Shown piece after piece: positions 8,188-15,056 of a DNA stretch of 35,143 nt. A program made the translations under genes and the position numbers. Source of the DNA: CBDUBS01 sp965365445 (GTDB taxonomy: Bacteria; Bacteroidota; Rhodothermia; Rhodothermales; DASSAV01); the NCBI GenBank assembly GCA_965365445.1, contig CBDUBS010000013.1:1-35143 (forward strand), in the 5' to 3' direction. The stretch's first letter is position 1; each line of letters starts with the position of its first letter. The notes beneath the pieces are model-generated. The model worked only from the letters and a program-made list of their open reading frames with translations, did not search any database and was not told the origin of the DNA.

Positions 8188-8499
8188 TCACTCCTCTGCT
8201 GAACCCAGACTGCCGAACTGTTGTGAGGCATGGAAGATGGTCAGCACCGCAACCGCCTCGTCGTCTCGATCCACGAGGTATACGATGCGAAAGTTGCGGT
8301 AAAGTACTTCACGGATGGCTTCATCGTTGATCTCCGGCACTAGGCGGCCCAGGCGAGGAAAGCGCTCCAACGACCGAATCTTCTCGATCACCTTCTCCTC
8401 GAAGACTTCTGCAAAATCGGCCGCGCCCACACGCTCGTAGTATTCGATGACCGCATCGAGTTCGCTCTGCGCCTGCTAAGTAAACCGGATGTGTGCCAC
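8188..8499 (-). pseudogene. ParE/RelE-family toxin gene interrupted by an in-frame TAG
   Basis: From GTG at 8499 the frame reads VAHIRFT, then TAG at 8478-8476, then QAQSELDAVIEYYERVG and an uninterrupted ParE-like body to TGA at 8188. The full frame would be 103 residues, normal for ParE toxins. The body shows FPRLGRLVPE, IREVLYRNFRIVYLVD and VLTIFHASQQF, as expected for the ParE/RelE mRNase/gyrase-toxin fold. The start lies 5 nt after the antitoxin stop, the usual coupling. A GTG at 8430 could restart translation but would remove the first beta strand and part of helix 1. The TAG is one substitution from CAG, AAG or GAG. The toxin is therefore probably inactive, barring sequencing error or suppression. 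Confidence 0.82.
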
Positions 8500-8504
8500 G
8501 GCGC

Positions 8505-8711
8505 CTACCCGGCTTGCTTTGCCTGTCGGCGCACCTGAAGCCGGGTCTCCACCTCATCGAATGGCGCGGTTTTCCCTTGCCGGGCCTGTCTCAAGCCAAC
8601 CTCAATCTTATGCAAGAAAACGAGGCGCTCGATGGCATCTTCGATGGTGGCATCCTCCGGAAGGTCTTCAACGGCGCGAACGATCTTCGCTTTAATAGAT
8701 GTTTGAGGCAT
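8505..8711 (-). CDS. Antitoxin of the ParE-like module
   Basis: From ATG at 8711 this is a 68-residue, charged protein beginning MPQTSIKAKIVRAVEDLPED, with an amphipathic IEDAIERLVFLHKIEVGLRQ helix and a basic, flexible C-terminal tail. Size, charge and position directly before a ParE-family frame indicate an antitoxin of the ParD/RelB kind, which would bind and neutralise the toxin and repress the operon. The frame is open further upstream to 8816, but the conserved-looking part begins at 8711. The reading frame is intact although the toxin frame is broken. Confidence 0.72.
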   Translation of the reverse strand: MPQTSIKAKIVRAVEDLPEDATIEDAIERLVFLHKIEVGLRQARQGKTAPFDEVETRLQVRRQAKQAG

Positions 8712-9116
8712 CGGGAGGCCTGTGTATGATTCGAGTTTCAGAGCCACCGGGCTGATACGCTCGGAGAATTTTGGAGTTCTGAAGTGGGCCTCAAGCTGCC
8801 TGCGCCCTATCCCCATTGTTTCCGAACAGCCCCGCGCAGCCGTCGAAGGGCTATGCCCTTACATGGACCGCACCGCCATGGTCGATTCGGTTGCGCCCGG
8901 CATATGATCGGCCGCCGATGGGGCTCAGGTGGTTGGCGCTTGAACAGACGCTCTCGGATCGGCCGCCGGGTGGATCTGGCAACGGAGGCTTCCATGAGCC
9001 GGCGGTTGCGTCCGCTCATCGAGCAAGATCCGAAGGTGCTGTACGGAGAGCGACGCGCTGCACCTCGGATATATCCTCGAAGCACTCGTCTACCGCTTCA
9101 CCCTGATCGCGGAGCC
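8712..9116. other. Non-coding region with a possible frameshifted gene remnant
   Basis: These 405 nt between the antitoxin and speE carry no intact gene. On the plus strand ATG at 8994 opens a frame reading LRPLIEQDPKVLYGE. One frame over, the text continues as SDALHLGYILEALVYRFTL, as if one nucleotide had been lost near 9045-9050. This could be the relic of a small gene converging on speE. The family is not recognised. Confidence 0.25.
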
Positions 9117-9992
9117 CTACCCGAGCAGCCGGCGAACGAAGTTCGGAAGGGCGAACGCGCCCCGGTGCACCTCCGGGTTGTAGTACCGAAGGTCCTCTTC
9201 GAAGGGGGCGATCCGGCGGCGAGTCTCCTCCGGATCGAAGTCGTCGAGGGGATGAAGGCTTTTTCCGGCCATGGTGAAGCTCCAGGTGCCGGTGGGGTAT
9301 GTTGGGATGTGGGCGAGGAACATATCTACCCTGGGAAAGATGCTCCCGAGCAGTTTGTGAGCCTGCCGGATGGAATCCCGGAACGTCGTATCGAAGGGCG
9401 ACTCGGTTTGCGCAACCAGGATGCCGTCGGGGGTGAGTATGCGGGCGCAATCCCGATAGAAGGCTTCGCCAAAGAGGCCTTCGGCAAACCCCACGGGGTC
9501 GGTCGAGTCCACGGTAACGAGGTCATATGTTCCATCCGGGGTGTTCTTCACAAACTCGATGCCGTCCCGGACGTGCACCGTGCACCGGGGGTTGTCCAGC
9601 TCGGAGCTGACGCCGGGGAAGAACTCCCGGGAGGCGTCGATCACCACCGGGTCGATCTCGACCAGGTCCACCCGTTCGATGCCCGGGTGCCGCAGCACTT
9701 CACGGACGGTGCCGCCGTCGCCGCCGCCGATGACGAGGACCCGTTTCGGGTCAGGCAGGAGGCACAGCGCCGGATGGGCGATCATCTCGTGGTAGACGAA
9801 CTCGTCGCGCTCGGTGAGCATCACGAGGCCGTCCAGGGTAAGCAGACGGCCGAAAGCGTCGGTCTGGAACACCTCGACGCGCTGGAAGTCGCTCCGGCGG
9901 CTGAAAAGTAGTTCCTCGATGCCGAAGGTGATGCCGGTGCGCGCTTCCCAATATTCCGTATACCGGAGATCGAATTCTTTTTGCTCAGGCAT
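9117..9992 (-). CDS. speE: Spermidine synthase (polyamine aminopropyltransferase)
   Basis: This 291-residue cytosolic aminopropyltransferase transfers the aminopropyl group of decarboxylated S-adenosylmethionine to putrescine. The N-terminal beta domain reads YTEYWEARTGITFGIEELLF. The Rossmann core has VLVIGGGDGGTVREVLRHP, the acidic VDLVEIDPVVID, and the catalytic-loop motif VDSTDPVGFAEGLF, in which the family's usual GP is GF. The family's YHEM motif is also present. The start at ATG 9992 matches the N-terminus of relatives; the frame's upstream extension to 10205 overlaps speD in a shadow frame. speE follows speD by 68 nt, and almost all of that gap is a terminator-like hairpin ending 8 nt before this ATG. 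Its expression therefore depends on transcription through that hairpin. No strong Shine-Dalgarno is visible. Confidence 0.93.
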   Translation of the reverse strand: MPEQKEFDLRYTEYWEARTGITFGIEELLFSRRSDFQRVEVFQTDAFGRLLTLDGLVMLTERDEFVYHEMIAHPALCLLPDPKRVLVIGGGDGGTVREVLRHPGIERVDLVEIDPVVIDASREFFPGVSSELDNPRCTVHVRDGIEFVKNTPDGTYDLVTVDSTDPVGFAEGLFGEAFYRDCARILTPDGILVAQTESPFDTTFRDSIRQAHKLLGSIFPRVDMFLAHIPTYPTGTWSFTMAGKSLHPLDDFDPEETRRRIAPFEEDLRYYNPEVHRGAFALPNFVRRLLG

Positions 9993-10000
9993 GGCGATGG

Positions 10001-10042
10001 TAATAAAAAGTGTGGCAGGCCCTTTGAGGAGCCTGCCACACT
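10001..10042 (-). terminator. Terminator-like hairpin between speD and speE
   Basis: The 12-bp perfect stem AGTGTGGCAGGC / GCCTGCCACACT (arms 10042-10031 and 10020-10009 on the minus strand) with a 10-nt loop is followed directly by TTTTTATTA. This is the form of an intrinsic terminator. It ends 8 nt before the speE start, leaving no room for a promoter after it. It may act as an attenuator, a partial terminator or a stabilising mRNA end for speD. Confidence 0.8.
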
Positions 10043-10060
10043 GGATCTTCACGTCCCGGT

Positions 10061-10471
10061 TTACGCCGCCATTTCGGCCAACGTCGCCGAATGGGCAGCG
10101 GACGGCTTGTGCGCCACCCGCTCTGGAAAAAGCCCTCGTTTCAGCTCCATACTCGAGGTATTGAGCGACCGAAACTGCTTTTCCAGATACTTCTGGATGA
10201 CCCACGGGTCGATCGTTTCACCGCAAGTGAAAATATCGACGGCGGCGTAACCGTGTTCCGGCCACGTATGGATTGCTACGTGGGATTCCGCGATGACGAC
10301 CACACCACTTACTCCATGGGGACTAAACTCGTGAAACGTGTCTGAGATGATGGTTGCGCCCGACATACGAACGCCCTCCAACAGAACTTCCCGGATCAGG
10401 TCTTCGTTGTTGAGCGCCGAACGATCACAGTCGTAGAACTCAACCAGGATCTGTCTTCCGAGTGCTTGCAT
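10061..10471 (-). CDS. speD: S-adenosylmethionine decarboxylase proenzyme (class 1B)
   Basis: This 136-residue proenzyme self-cleaves to form a pyruvoyl enzyme that decarboxylates S-adenosylmethionine, supplying the aminopropyl donor for spermidine synthase. The segment VVVIAESHVAIHTWPE carries the Glu62-Ser63 cleavage site, Ser63 becoming the pyruvoyl group. His68 and Cys83 (FTCGE) fill the other catalytic positions, the same numbering as known for the Thermotoga maritima enzyme. Start at ATG 10471 is supported by GGAGGAGGG seven nt upstream, one of the few strong Shine-Dalgarno sites in the window. The frame extends upstream to 10636 but that part is not family-like. The C-terminal tail after about residue 115 is somewhat longer than in minimal homologues. 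It is also called speH in some genomes. Confidence 0.94.
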   Translation of the reverse strand: MQALGRQILVEFYDCDRSALNNEDLIREVLLEGVRMSGATIISDTFHEFSPHGVSGVVVIAESHVAIHTWPEHGYAAVDIFTCGETIDPWVIQKYLEKQFRSLNTSSMELKRGLFPERVAHKPSAAHSATLAEMAA

Positions 10472-11154
10472 TGGCCTACCCTCCTCCGCTCTGATACCAG
10501 AGCGATTTGCACCCCCTGTCCGCCACAGACAGAGAAACATTGTATGTGTTAGAACCCCGCAGAACGGGGACTTCCACCCATACAACCGCAGTCCTGGTGA
10601 ACGAAGGGTAGGGGGTGCCGGAAGACGTCGGTACACGCTTATGTTGCCGTTTCACACGGCATAGCAACCCCTTTAGCTCTTTCACCAGCCGCTAGCGCAT
10701 CGCACCACGCCAGGGCAGCTGTCGCTCGGGCGACGGGCCGCCTCCTTCGAGGAAGGAGCAGGTGCGCTTGATGCTATTCCAAAGAACGCGGAGCGGTTTT
10801 CGAGGTCTACCGGGTGGCGCCGGCGTTACCCCAAAAAAGGCGGTCCAAAGTTAATTGTTTTTCACCTCGTACGCTAACGGATACGGATGTGAAATGCCGG
10901 TGCACCCCGATCCGTCCCTGCTATACGCACAAGGATGGGCACAAACGCACCCCGGGGGTACATGTTCCGACGTCCAGGGGCTCTGGAGCGCACCTGCGGG
11001 GGCTGCATCATTTTTTCAAGGTAGCCGCGAAGGAGCCGCCGTCGTGTCTTACGAAAGGTATAAGGGCAAGGAATCATCAAACCTTCAAGGGCGAGGGCTC
11101 TTGCCTCGTGGGCGCGGTATAGTTATCTTGGTCGTCCTGTTCATGGCAGGACCA
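10472..11154. other. Long hairpin-rich non-coding region upstream of speD
   Basis: These 683 nt separate speD (minus) from tRNA-Lys (plus) and hold no credible gene; frames there are shadows. Nearest speD are several perfect short hairpins: CCCCG-cagaa-CGGGG (10554-10568), GCCGT-ttcac-ACGGC (10645-10659, inside a longer GTTGC/GCAAC pairing), GTCGC-tcgg-GCGAC (10720-10733) and CTCCTTC-gag-GAAGGAG (10742-10758). They would fall in a speD leader of ~300 nt if transcription starts near the AT-rich patch at 10830-10865. I recognise no known riboswitch, RNase P, tmRNA or SRP RNA consensus. The tRNA-proximal part (11100-11150) probably holds the tRNA promoter, with TATAGT at 11118 and TATCTTGG at 11124. 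Confidence 0.45.
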
Positions 11155-11227
11155 GATCCCGTAGCTCAGGTGGTAGAGCAACTGACTTTTAATCAGTGGG
11201 TCGCAGGTTCGAGTCCTGCCGGGATCA
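11155..11227 (+). tRNA. tRNA-Lys(TTT)
   Basis: The cloverleaf is complete. Acceptor arms are GATCCCG / CGGGATC with discriminator A, and the D arm is AGCTCAGGTGGTAGAGC. The anticodon stem is ACTGA/TCAGT around CTTTTAA (anticodon TTT), and the T arm is GCAGG-TTCGAGT-CCTGC. CCA is not encoded (CACACC follows), so it must be added. It lies 10 nt before tRNA-Leu, probably in the same transcript. Confidence 0.96.
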
Positions 11228-11237
11228 CACCCTTCCC

Positions 11238-11324
11238 GCCCGGGTGGCGAAATTGGTAGACGCACCATCTTGAGGGGGTGGCGCCCGTTAGGGCATGCTG
11301 GTTCGAGTCCAGTCCCGGGCACCA
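11238..11324 (+). tRNA. tRNA-Leu(GAG)
   Basis: This is an 87-nt class II tRNA. Acceptor arms are GCCCGGG / CCCGGGC with discriminator A and an encoded CCA. The anticodon stem CCATC/GGTGG surrounds TTGAGGG (anticodon GAG), and a variable arm, GCGCCCGTTAGGGC, is followed by T arm CTGG-TTCGAGT-CCAG. Unlike the preceding tRNA-Lys it encodes its CCA end. It is followed at once by a terminator. Confidence 0.95.
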
Positions 11325-11325
11325 G

Positions 11326-11360
11326 AAACCCGCATTTCCGTAAGGATTTGCGGGTTTTTT
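11326..11360 (+). terminator. Intrinsic terminator of the tRNA-Lys/tRNA-Leu transcript
   Basis: A 9-bp stem, AAACCCGCA (11326-11334) with TGCGGGTTT (11349-11357), runs into a TTTTTT tract ending at 11360. It starts one nucleotide after the tRNA-Leu CCA. Confidence 0.9.
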
Positions 11361-11537
11361 GATGCCCTGCAAGCTGAAATGTAGTCCGGCCTTGCATCAG
11401 GCGCTCCTCCGCGCTCCGAAGAGTTTGGCTTCCAGCGTGGCGACCTGCTCCCGGCTCATGGCCGCGACGTGTATCGGTAGCACTCGGTTGGACTGCTCCC
11501 CCTATCATTCCCGCATAGATGGAGAGGATGGGGGTCC

Positions 11538-12944
11538 TTACAGCCGCGCGGAGCTTGCCGCCCGGAGCAGACGGCGCATCCGGGCCGCCGTCTCGGCGTA
11601 GCGGGGATCCGAGGCCAGGTTCGTCAGCTCCTGCGGATCGGCCTGGTGGTCGTAGAGTTCGATTCCGGCTCGGCCTTCGTCCCATTCGGTGTAGCGCCAC
11701 CGCTCGTCGCGCACCGTACGCCCCATGAACGCGTTCGCCCCGGAGCCGCGTGTAACCTGGGTATAGGCCGGGTGGGGCCAGGGAGCCTCCGGGTCCCGAA
11801 GCAGCGGCAGCAGGCTCCGCCCGGCTACGTGAGGCGGCGCGCCGAGGCCGGCCCACTCGGCGATGGTCGGGTAGAGGTCCAGCAGTTCCACTACCCGGGG
11901 GGAAGCACCCGGCCCTCCCTCCGCAGGAGGGAGGAGCCCCGGCGCCCGAATGAGGAGCGGCACCCGTGCGGACTGCTCGAACAGGCTCATCTTCATCCAC
12001 TGGCCGTGCTCGCCGAGCAGATAGCCGTGGTCGCTCCAGAGCACCACGAGGGTGTTGTCGGCCAGACCAAGGCGCTCCAGGGCATCCAGCACGCGCCCTA
12101 CCTGGGCGTCCATAAACGAGACGGCGGCGAAGTAGGCCCGCACGGCCTGGCGGCGCTCCAACTCCGGGAGGCCCCAGTTAGCCGGTTTTGTCCACTGGGC
12201 GGCCTCCGGCACATCGGCCAGGTCGGCGGTAGGATCGCCGGGGACGCTGATCTTCTCCAGCGGGTAGAGGTCGAAGTATTTCTTCGGGGCCACGTAGGGG
12301 GTATGGGGCCGGTAGAAGCCCACGGCCAGAAAGAACGGCTCGTTCCTGTACTGCTCGAGAAGCCGAATGGCCTCTGTGGCGACTTTGCCGTCGGTCTGGT
12401 CCTCGTCCGGGCCGGGGTCCTCGCGCCACGAGAGAGCGCTTCCGAGGCCGCGCTTCGGAGTGACGTTCGTGATGGTCTCCTCGGCTACCTTATCCCGCCC
12501 GATAGGGTTGAACCGCTGCTCCCACGAAAGCGAGTCGTCCAGGCCGTTCGTGCCGATCTGGCCCGGCACGCCGAAGTGATAGATTTTGCCCACCCGGGCC
12601 ACCCGGTAGCCGTGGTTGCGGAAGAGCTGCGGCAGAGTGACGACCTCCGGCAGGTCGTCACGGAAATGTTTGTGCAGATCGTACACCCGGGTCGAGTCCG
12701 GCCTGAGACCGGTCATGAGCGAGGTGCGGCTCGGGCTGCAAAGCGGGAACTGATTGTACGCCCGGTCGAACCGGACGCCCGTTGCGGCCAGCCGGTCGAT
12801 GTGCGGCGATTGTACGACGGGATGGCCGTAGGCTCCGAGGGCGTTGTTCAGGTCGTCCACTGAGATGAACAGCACATTCATCCGGGGCTGCGCCGAGGCC
12901 GTAAGCGGCAACAGGAGCAGCAGGGCGAGAAGGCGTAGTTTCAT
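11538..12944 (-). CDS. Secreted sulfatase, iduronate-2-sulfatase-like (S1 family)
   Basis: Starting at ATG 12944 this is a 468-residue exported sulfatase with a hydrophobic signal peptide (LRLLALLLLLPLTASAQP). The formylglycine-type motif is Cys69 in CSPSRTSLMTG. Metal ligands are expected at VLFISVDDL (Asp pair) and in LWSDHGYLLGEHGQW. VGKIYHFG and AYNQFPLCSPSR resemble iduronate-2-sulfatase-type sulfatases. It needs a formylglycine-generating or anaerobic maturase, and none is in the window. It would hydrolyse a sulfate ester from a periplasmic or extracellular glycan. It lies on the same strand as the large glycan operon but is separated from it by plus-strand genes, so it is probably a separate unit. 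The first 11 codons of the longest frame (from 12977) precede the signal peptide and are unlikely to be used. Confidence 0.9.
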   Translation of the reverse strand: MKLRLLALLLLLPLTASAQPRMNVLFISVDDLNNALGAYGHPVVQSPHIDRLAATGVRFDRAYNQFPLCSPSRTSLMTGLRPDSTRVYDLHKHFRDDLPEVVTLPQLFRNHGYRVARVGKIYHFGVPGQIGTNGLDDSLSWEQRFNPIGRDKVAEETITNVTPKRGLGSALSWREDPGPDEDQTDGKVATEAIRLLEQYRNEPFFLAVGFYRPHTPYVAPKKYFDLYPLEKISVPGDPTADLADVPEAAQWTKPANWGLPELERRQAVRAYFAAVSFMDAQVGRVLDALERLGLADNTLVVLWSDHGYLLGEHGQWMKMSLFEQSARVPLLIRAPGLLPPAEGGPGASPRVVELLDLYPTIAEWAGLGAPPHVAGRSLLPLLRDPEAPWPHPAYTQVTRGSGANAFMGRTVRDERWRYTEWDEGRAGIELYDHQADPQELTNLASDPRYAETAARMRRLLRAASSARL

Positions 12945-12974
12945 GGGCGCGCGACGGCTGGAAAGGAGGTTATG

Positions 12975-12982
12975 CAAAGATA
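12975..12982 (-). promoter_or_regulatory. Possible -7 element of the sulfatase promoter
   Basis: The minus-strand octamer TATCTTTG matches the Bacteroidota TAnnTTTG -7 consensus exactly and lies 30 nt upstream of the ATG at 12944. No TTTG -33 element is seen at the expected 19-22 nt, so the promoter is only half supported. The 137-nt divergent region also holds AT-rich TTTATTTATA and TATATTA stretches (13015-13048) for the plus-strand gene. Confidence 0.3.
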
Positions 12983-13081
12983 CATCCCACGGGCATACTG
13001 CGCCTGCCCGTCGCTTTATTTATAGGCGCGGCGGCGGCTATATTACCAGGCAGCCCCTCCCCTAACCTACCGGGTTTCGTG

Positions 13082-14731
13082 ATGAAATACACTTTCCTGT
13101 TCGTCTGTTTGTTTTTCGGTGTGACGGCTGCACACGGGCAATCCGAAAGCCGCCGGGATATGGTCGTCGTCACCTCGGAGAAGGCTGCAACAGGGGTTCG
13201 CGAGGGCGGGGACGGCATCCTGCGGGTGAACGTTTCCCCTGAAGATGCACGGGGGTTCCAGGCGCGGGGTTCGGTTCGTTACAGTGAATTCGGCGCTGCG
13301 GGCAACGGCAAAACCGACGATATGGACGCCATCGCGGCGGCCCATGCCTTCGCCAACCAGCACGGTATCCCGGTGAAAGCCGACGCGGGGGCCACGTACT
13401 ACATCGGAGGGAAGGAACGCACCGCCATAATCCAGACCGACACCGATTTCGGCACGGCGGCCTTCATCATCGACGATAGAGCCGTCGAGAACCGCACGGC
13501 CTCCGTTTTCAATGTGTCCTCCAGCCTGCAACCGCTCGTGGTTAAGGGAGTGGCGTCGCTCAAAAGAAACCAGGAGAAAATCGACCTCTCCCTGCCCGGG
13601 CCCAGCCTGATTACCGTCACCAACGCAAACGTCAGGCGCTATATCCGCTTCGGACTGAACCAGAACGACGGCGCTCCGCAAACCGATATCATTGCCGTGG
13701 ACCAGGCCGGCAACGTAGACCCCTCTACCCCGATCATCTGGGACTTCGACCAGATTACCGAAATGACGGCCCTACCCATGGACCAGACGACGCTGCATAT
13801 TACGGGAGGGCGCTTCACGACCATCGCCAATCAGGCTGAATCCGAGTATAACTACCATAGCCGAAACATCGCGATAACGCGTTCCAACGTCATCGTGGAC
13901 GGTCTGGAACACCGTGTAACCGGTGAAGGAGATCACGGCGCACCCTACAATGGATTCTTGAGGATCAGCGACTGCGCCAACGTGACGGTCCGAAACACCC
14001 TGTTGACCGGACACAAGACGTACGTTACGATCGGGAGGGCAGGCAAGCCGGTTTCGATGGGGTCCTACGACCTGACCGTAAACCGCGCCCTGAATGTTTC
14101 TTTCATTAATTGCAGCCAGACGAACGACATCAACGACAGCACATACTGGGGTATTCTGGGCTCTAACTTCAGCAAAAACCTCCTGTACGACCGGTGCACC
14201 TTTTCCCGGTTCGACGCACACATGGGGGTTGCCAATGCCACCATCCGCAACTCGACACTGGGGCACATGGGCATCAACGCCATCGGAACCGGGCTCCTCA
14301 TGGTGGAGAATTCCACCATCAACGGCCGGACGTTCATCAATCTGCGCAGCGATTACGGCAGCACCTGGGAGGGGGAATTCGTTATCCGGAACTGCACGTT
14401 CGTACCGGCCGGGGGGAGACCCGTCAGCGCCGCCCTGATCGGCGGATCAAACTCCGGGAAACACGATTTCGGATACATCACCTACATGCCGGAACGGATT
14501 ACCTTCGAAAACCTCCACATCGACGATTCCAACCACCCGGAGGGATATGACGGCCCCGCTATTTTTGCCGACTTCAATCCGGAGTTGACCAGCGCATCCT
14601 ACAAGGAAGATTTCCCCTATATCCGTACTAAAAAGGTTATCCTGCGGAACGTAACCACCGCCAGCGGCAAACCCCTTCGGCTGAGCGACAACCCGTACAT
14701 GTTCAAGGATGTGGAGGTGGTCCGGGAGTAG
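13082..14731 (+). CDS. Secreted right-handed beta-helix protein, pectate-lyase/polygalacturonase-like fold
   Basis: This is a 549-residue exported protein with signal peptide KYTFLFVCLFFGVTAAHGQ. Residues ~60-95 contain RYSEFGAAGNGKTDDMDAI, the entry motif of pectate-lyase-superfamily (Pectate_lyase_3) proteins. The rest is a series of ~25-residue rungs such as NITRSNVIVDGLEH-like, NVTVRNTLLTG, NVSFINCSQTND and VIRNCTFVP, typical of parallel beta-helices. Such folds occur in polysaccharide lyases, GH28-type hydrolases and sulfated-glycan enzymes, and I cannot assign a catalytic residue. It lies on the opposite strand from its neighbours and its sequence is visibly less GC-rich, which hints at separate acquisition. 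GTG at 13079 directly precedes the ATG; I prefer the ATG. It ends with TAG. Confidence 0.75.
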   Translation: MKYTFLFVCLFFGVTAAHGQSESRRDMVVVTSEKAATGVREGGDGILRVNVSPEDARGFQARGSVRYSEFGAAGNGKTDDMDAIAAAHAFANQHGIPVKADAGATYYIGGKERTAIIQTDTDFGTAAFIIDDRAVENRTASVFNVSSSLQPLVVKGVASLKRNQEKIDLSLPGPSLITVTNANVRRYIRFGLNQNDGAPQTDIIAVDQAGNVDPSTPIIWDFDQITEMTALPMDQTTLHITGGRFTTIANQAESEYNYHSRNIAITRSNVIVDGLEHRVTGEGDHGAPYNGFLRISDCANVTVRNTLLTGHKTYVTIGRAGKPVSMGSYDLTVNRALNVSFINCSQTNDINDSTYWGILGSNFSKNLLYDRCTFSRFDAHMGVANATIRNSTLGHMGINAIGTGLLMVENSTINGRTFINLRSDYGSTWEGEFVIRNCTFVPAGGRPVSAALIGGSNSGKHDFGYITYMPERITFENLHIDDSNHPEGYDGPAIFADFNPELTSASYKEDFPYIRTKKVILRNVTTASGKPLRLSDNPYMFKDVEVVRE

Positions 14732-14765
14732 GTCCCGGCAGCGGGGCTAACAAATAGGGCGCCGT

Positions 14766-14775
14766 AATGTACATT
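14766..14775. promoter_or_regulatory. Palindromic operator-like site with TGTACA core before the antitoxin gene
   Basis: AATGTACATT is a perfect 10-nt palindrome 29 nt upstream of the Phd/YefM antitoxin ATG. The TGTACA hexamer is the known core recognised by YefM at the yefM-yoeB operator in Escherichia coli, so autoregulation by this antitoxin is a reasonable inference. Only one copy is seen, whereas the characterised operator has two palindromes. Confidence 0.5.
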
Positions 14776-14804
14776 CCGGCACAACCAGCACAGAGGGAGC
14801 CCTC

Positions 14805-15056
14805 ATGAATGAAGTAAGCACTATCGACGCCCGGGCCAGGTTTTCGGATGTCGTCAACCGGGCGAGCTACGGAAAGGAGCGCATCATCCTGACGCGCCGG
14901 GGCAAGCCCATCGCCGCCGTCGTGCCCATCGAGGATGTGGAAGCCCTGGAGGAGATCGAGGACCGGATCGATCTGGAAGAAGCCCGCAAAGTTCTGGCTG
15001 AGGGCGGACCGACCATCCCCCTGGAAAACCTCAAGCGAGAACTTGGTATTGAGTAA
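14805..15056 (+). CDS. Phd/YefM-family antitoxin
   Basis: This 83-residue antitoxin begins MNEVSTIDARARFSDVVNRA and continues ERIILTRRGKPIAAVVPIED, the classic Phd/YefM N-terminal DNA-binding fold. The C-terminal half is acidic and helical (VEALEEIEDRIDLEEARKVL), the expected toxin-neutralising segment. GAGGGAG lies about 5 nt before the ATG as a Shine-Dalgarno. It would repress its own operon and bind the RelE-type toxin encoded next. The toxin frame overlaps its stop by 8 nt but is interrupted by TAG, so this antitoxin may now lack an active partner. Confidence 0.92.
   Translation: MNEVSTIDARARFSDVVNRASYGKERIILTRRGKPIAAVVPIEDVEALEEIEDRIDLEEARKVLAEGGPTIPLENLKRELGIE

Noticed and set aside
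8784..9911. 375-residue plus-strand frame opposite speE
   Set aside because: It is the antisense shadow of speE, whose SAM-binding and catalytic motifs are unambiguous.
10472..11154. RNase P RNA, tmRNA, SRP RNA or a known riboswitch in the speD-tRNA interval
   Set aside because: None of the conserved core strings of these RNAs was recognised on either strand.
11440..11480. Sequence coding GRDVYR-stop, resembling the C-terminus of the RelE frame at 15289-15309
   Set aside because: A 21 of 22 nt similarity exists, but the upstream codons show no RelE resemblance, so a third decayed toxin cannot be supported.
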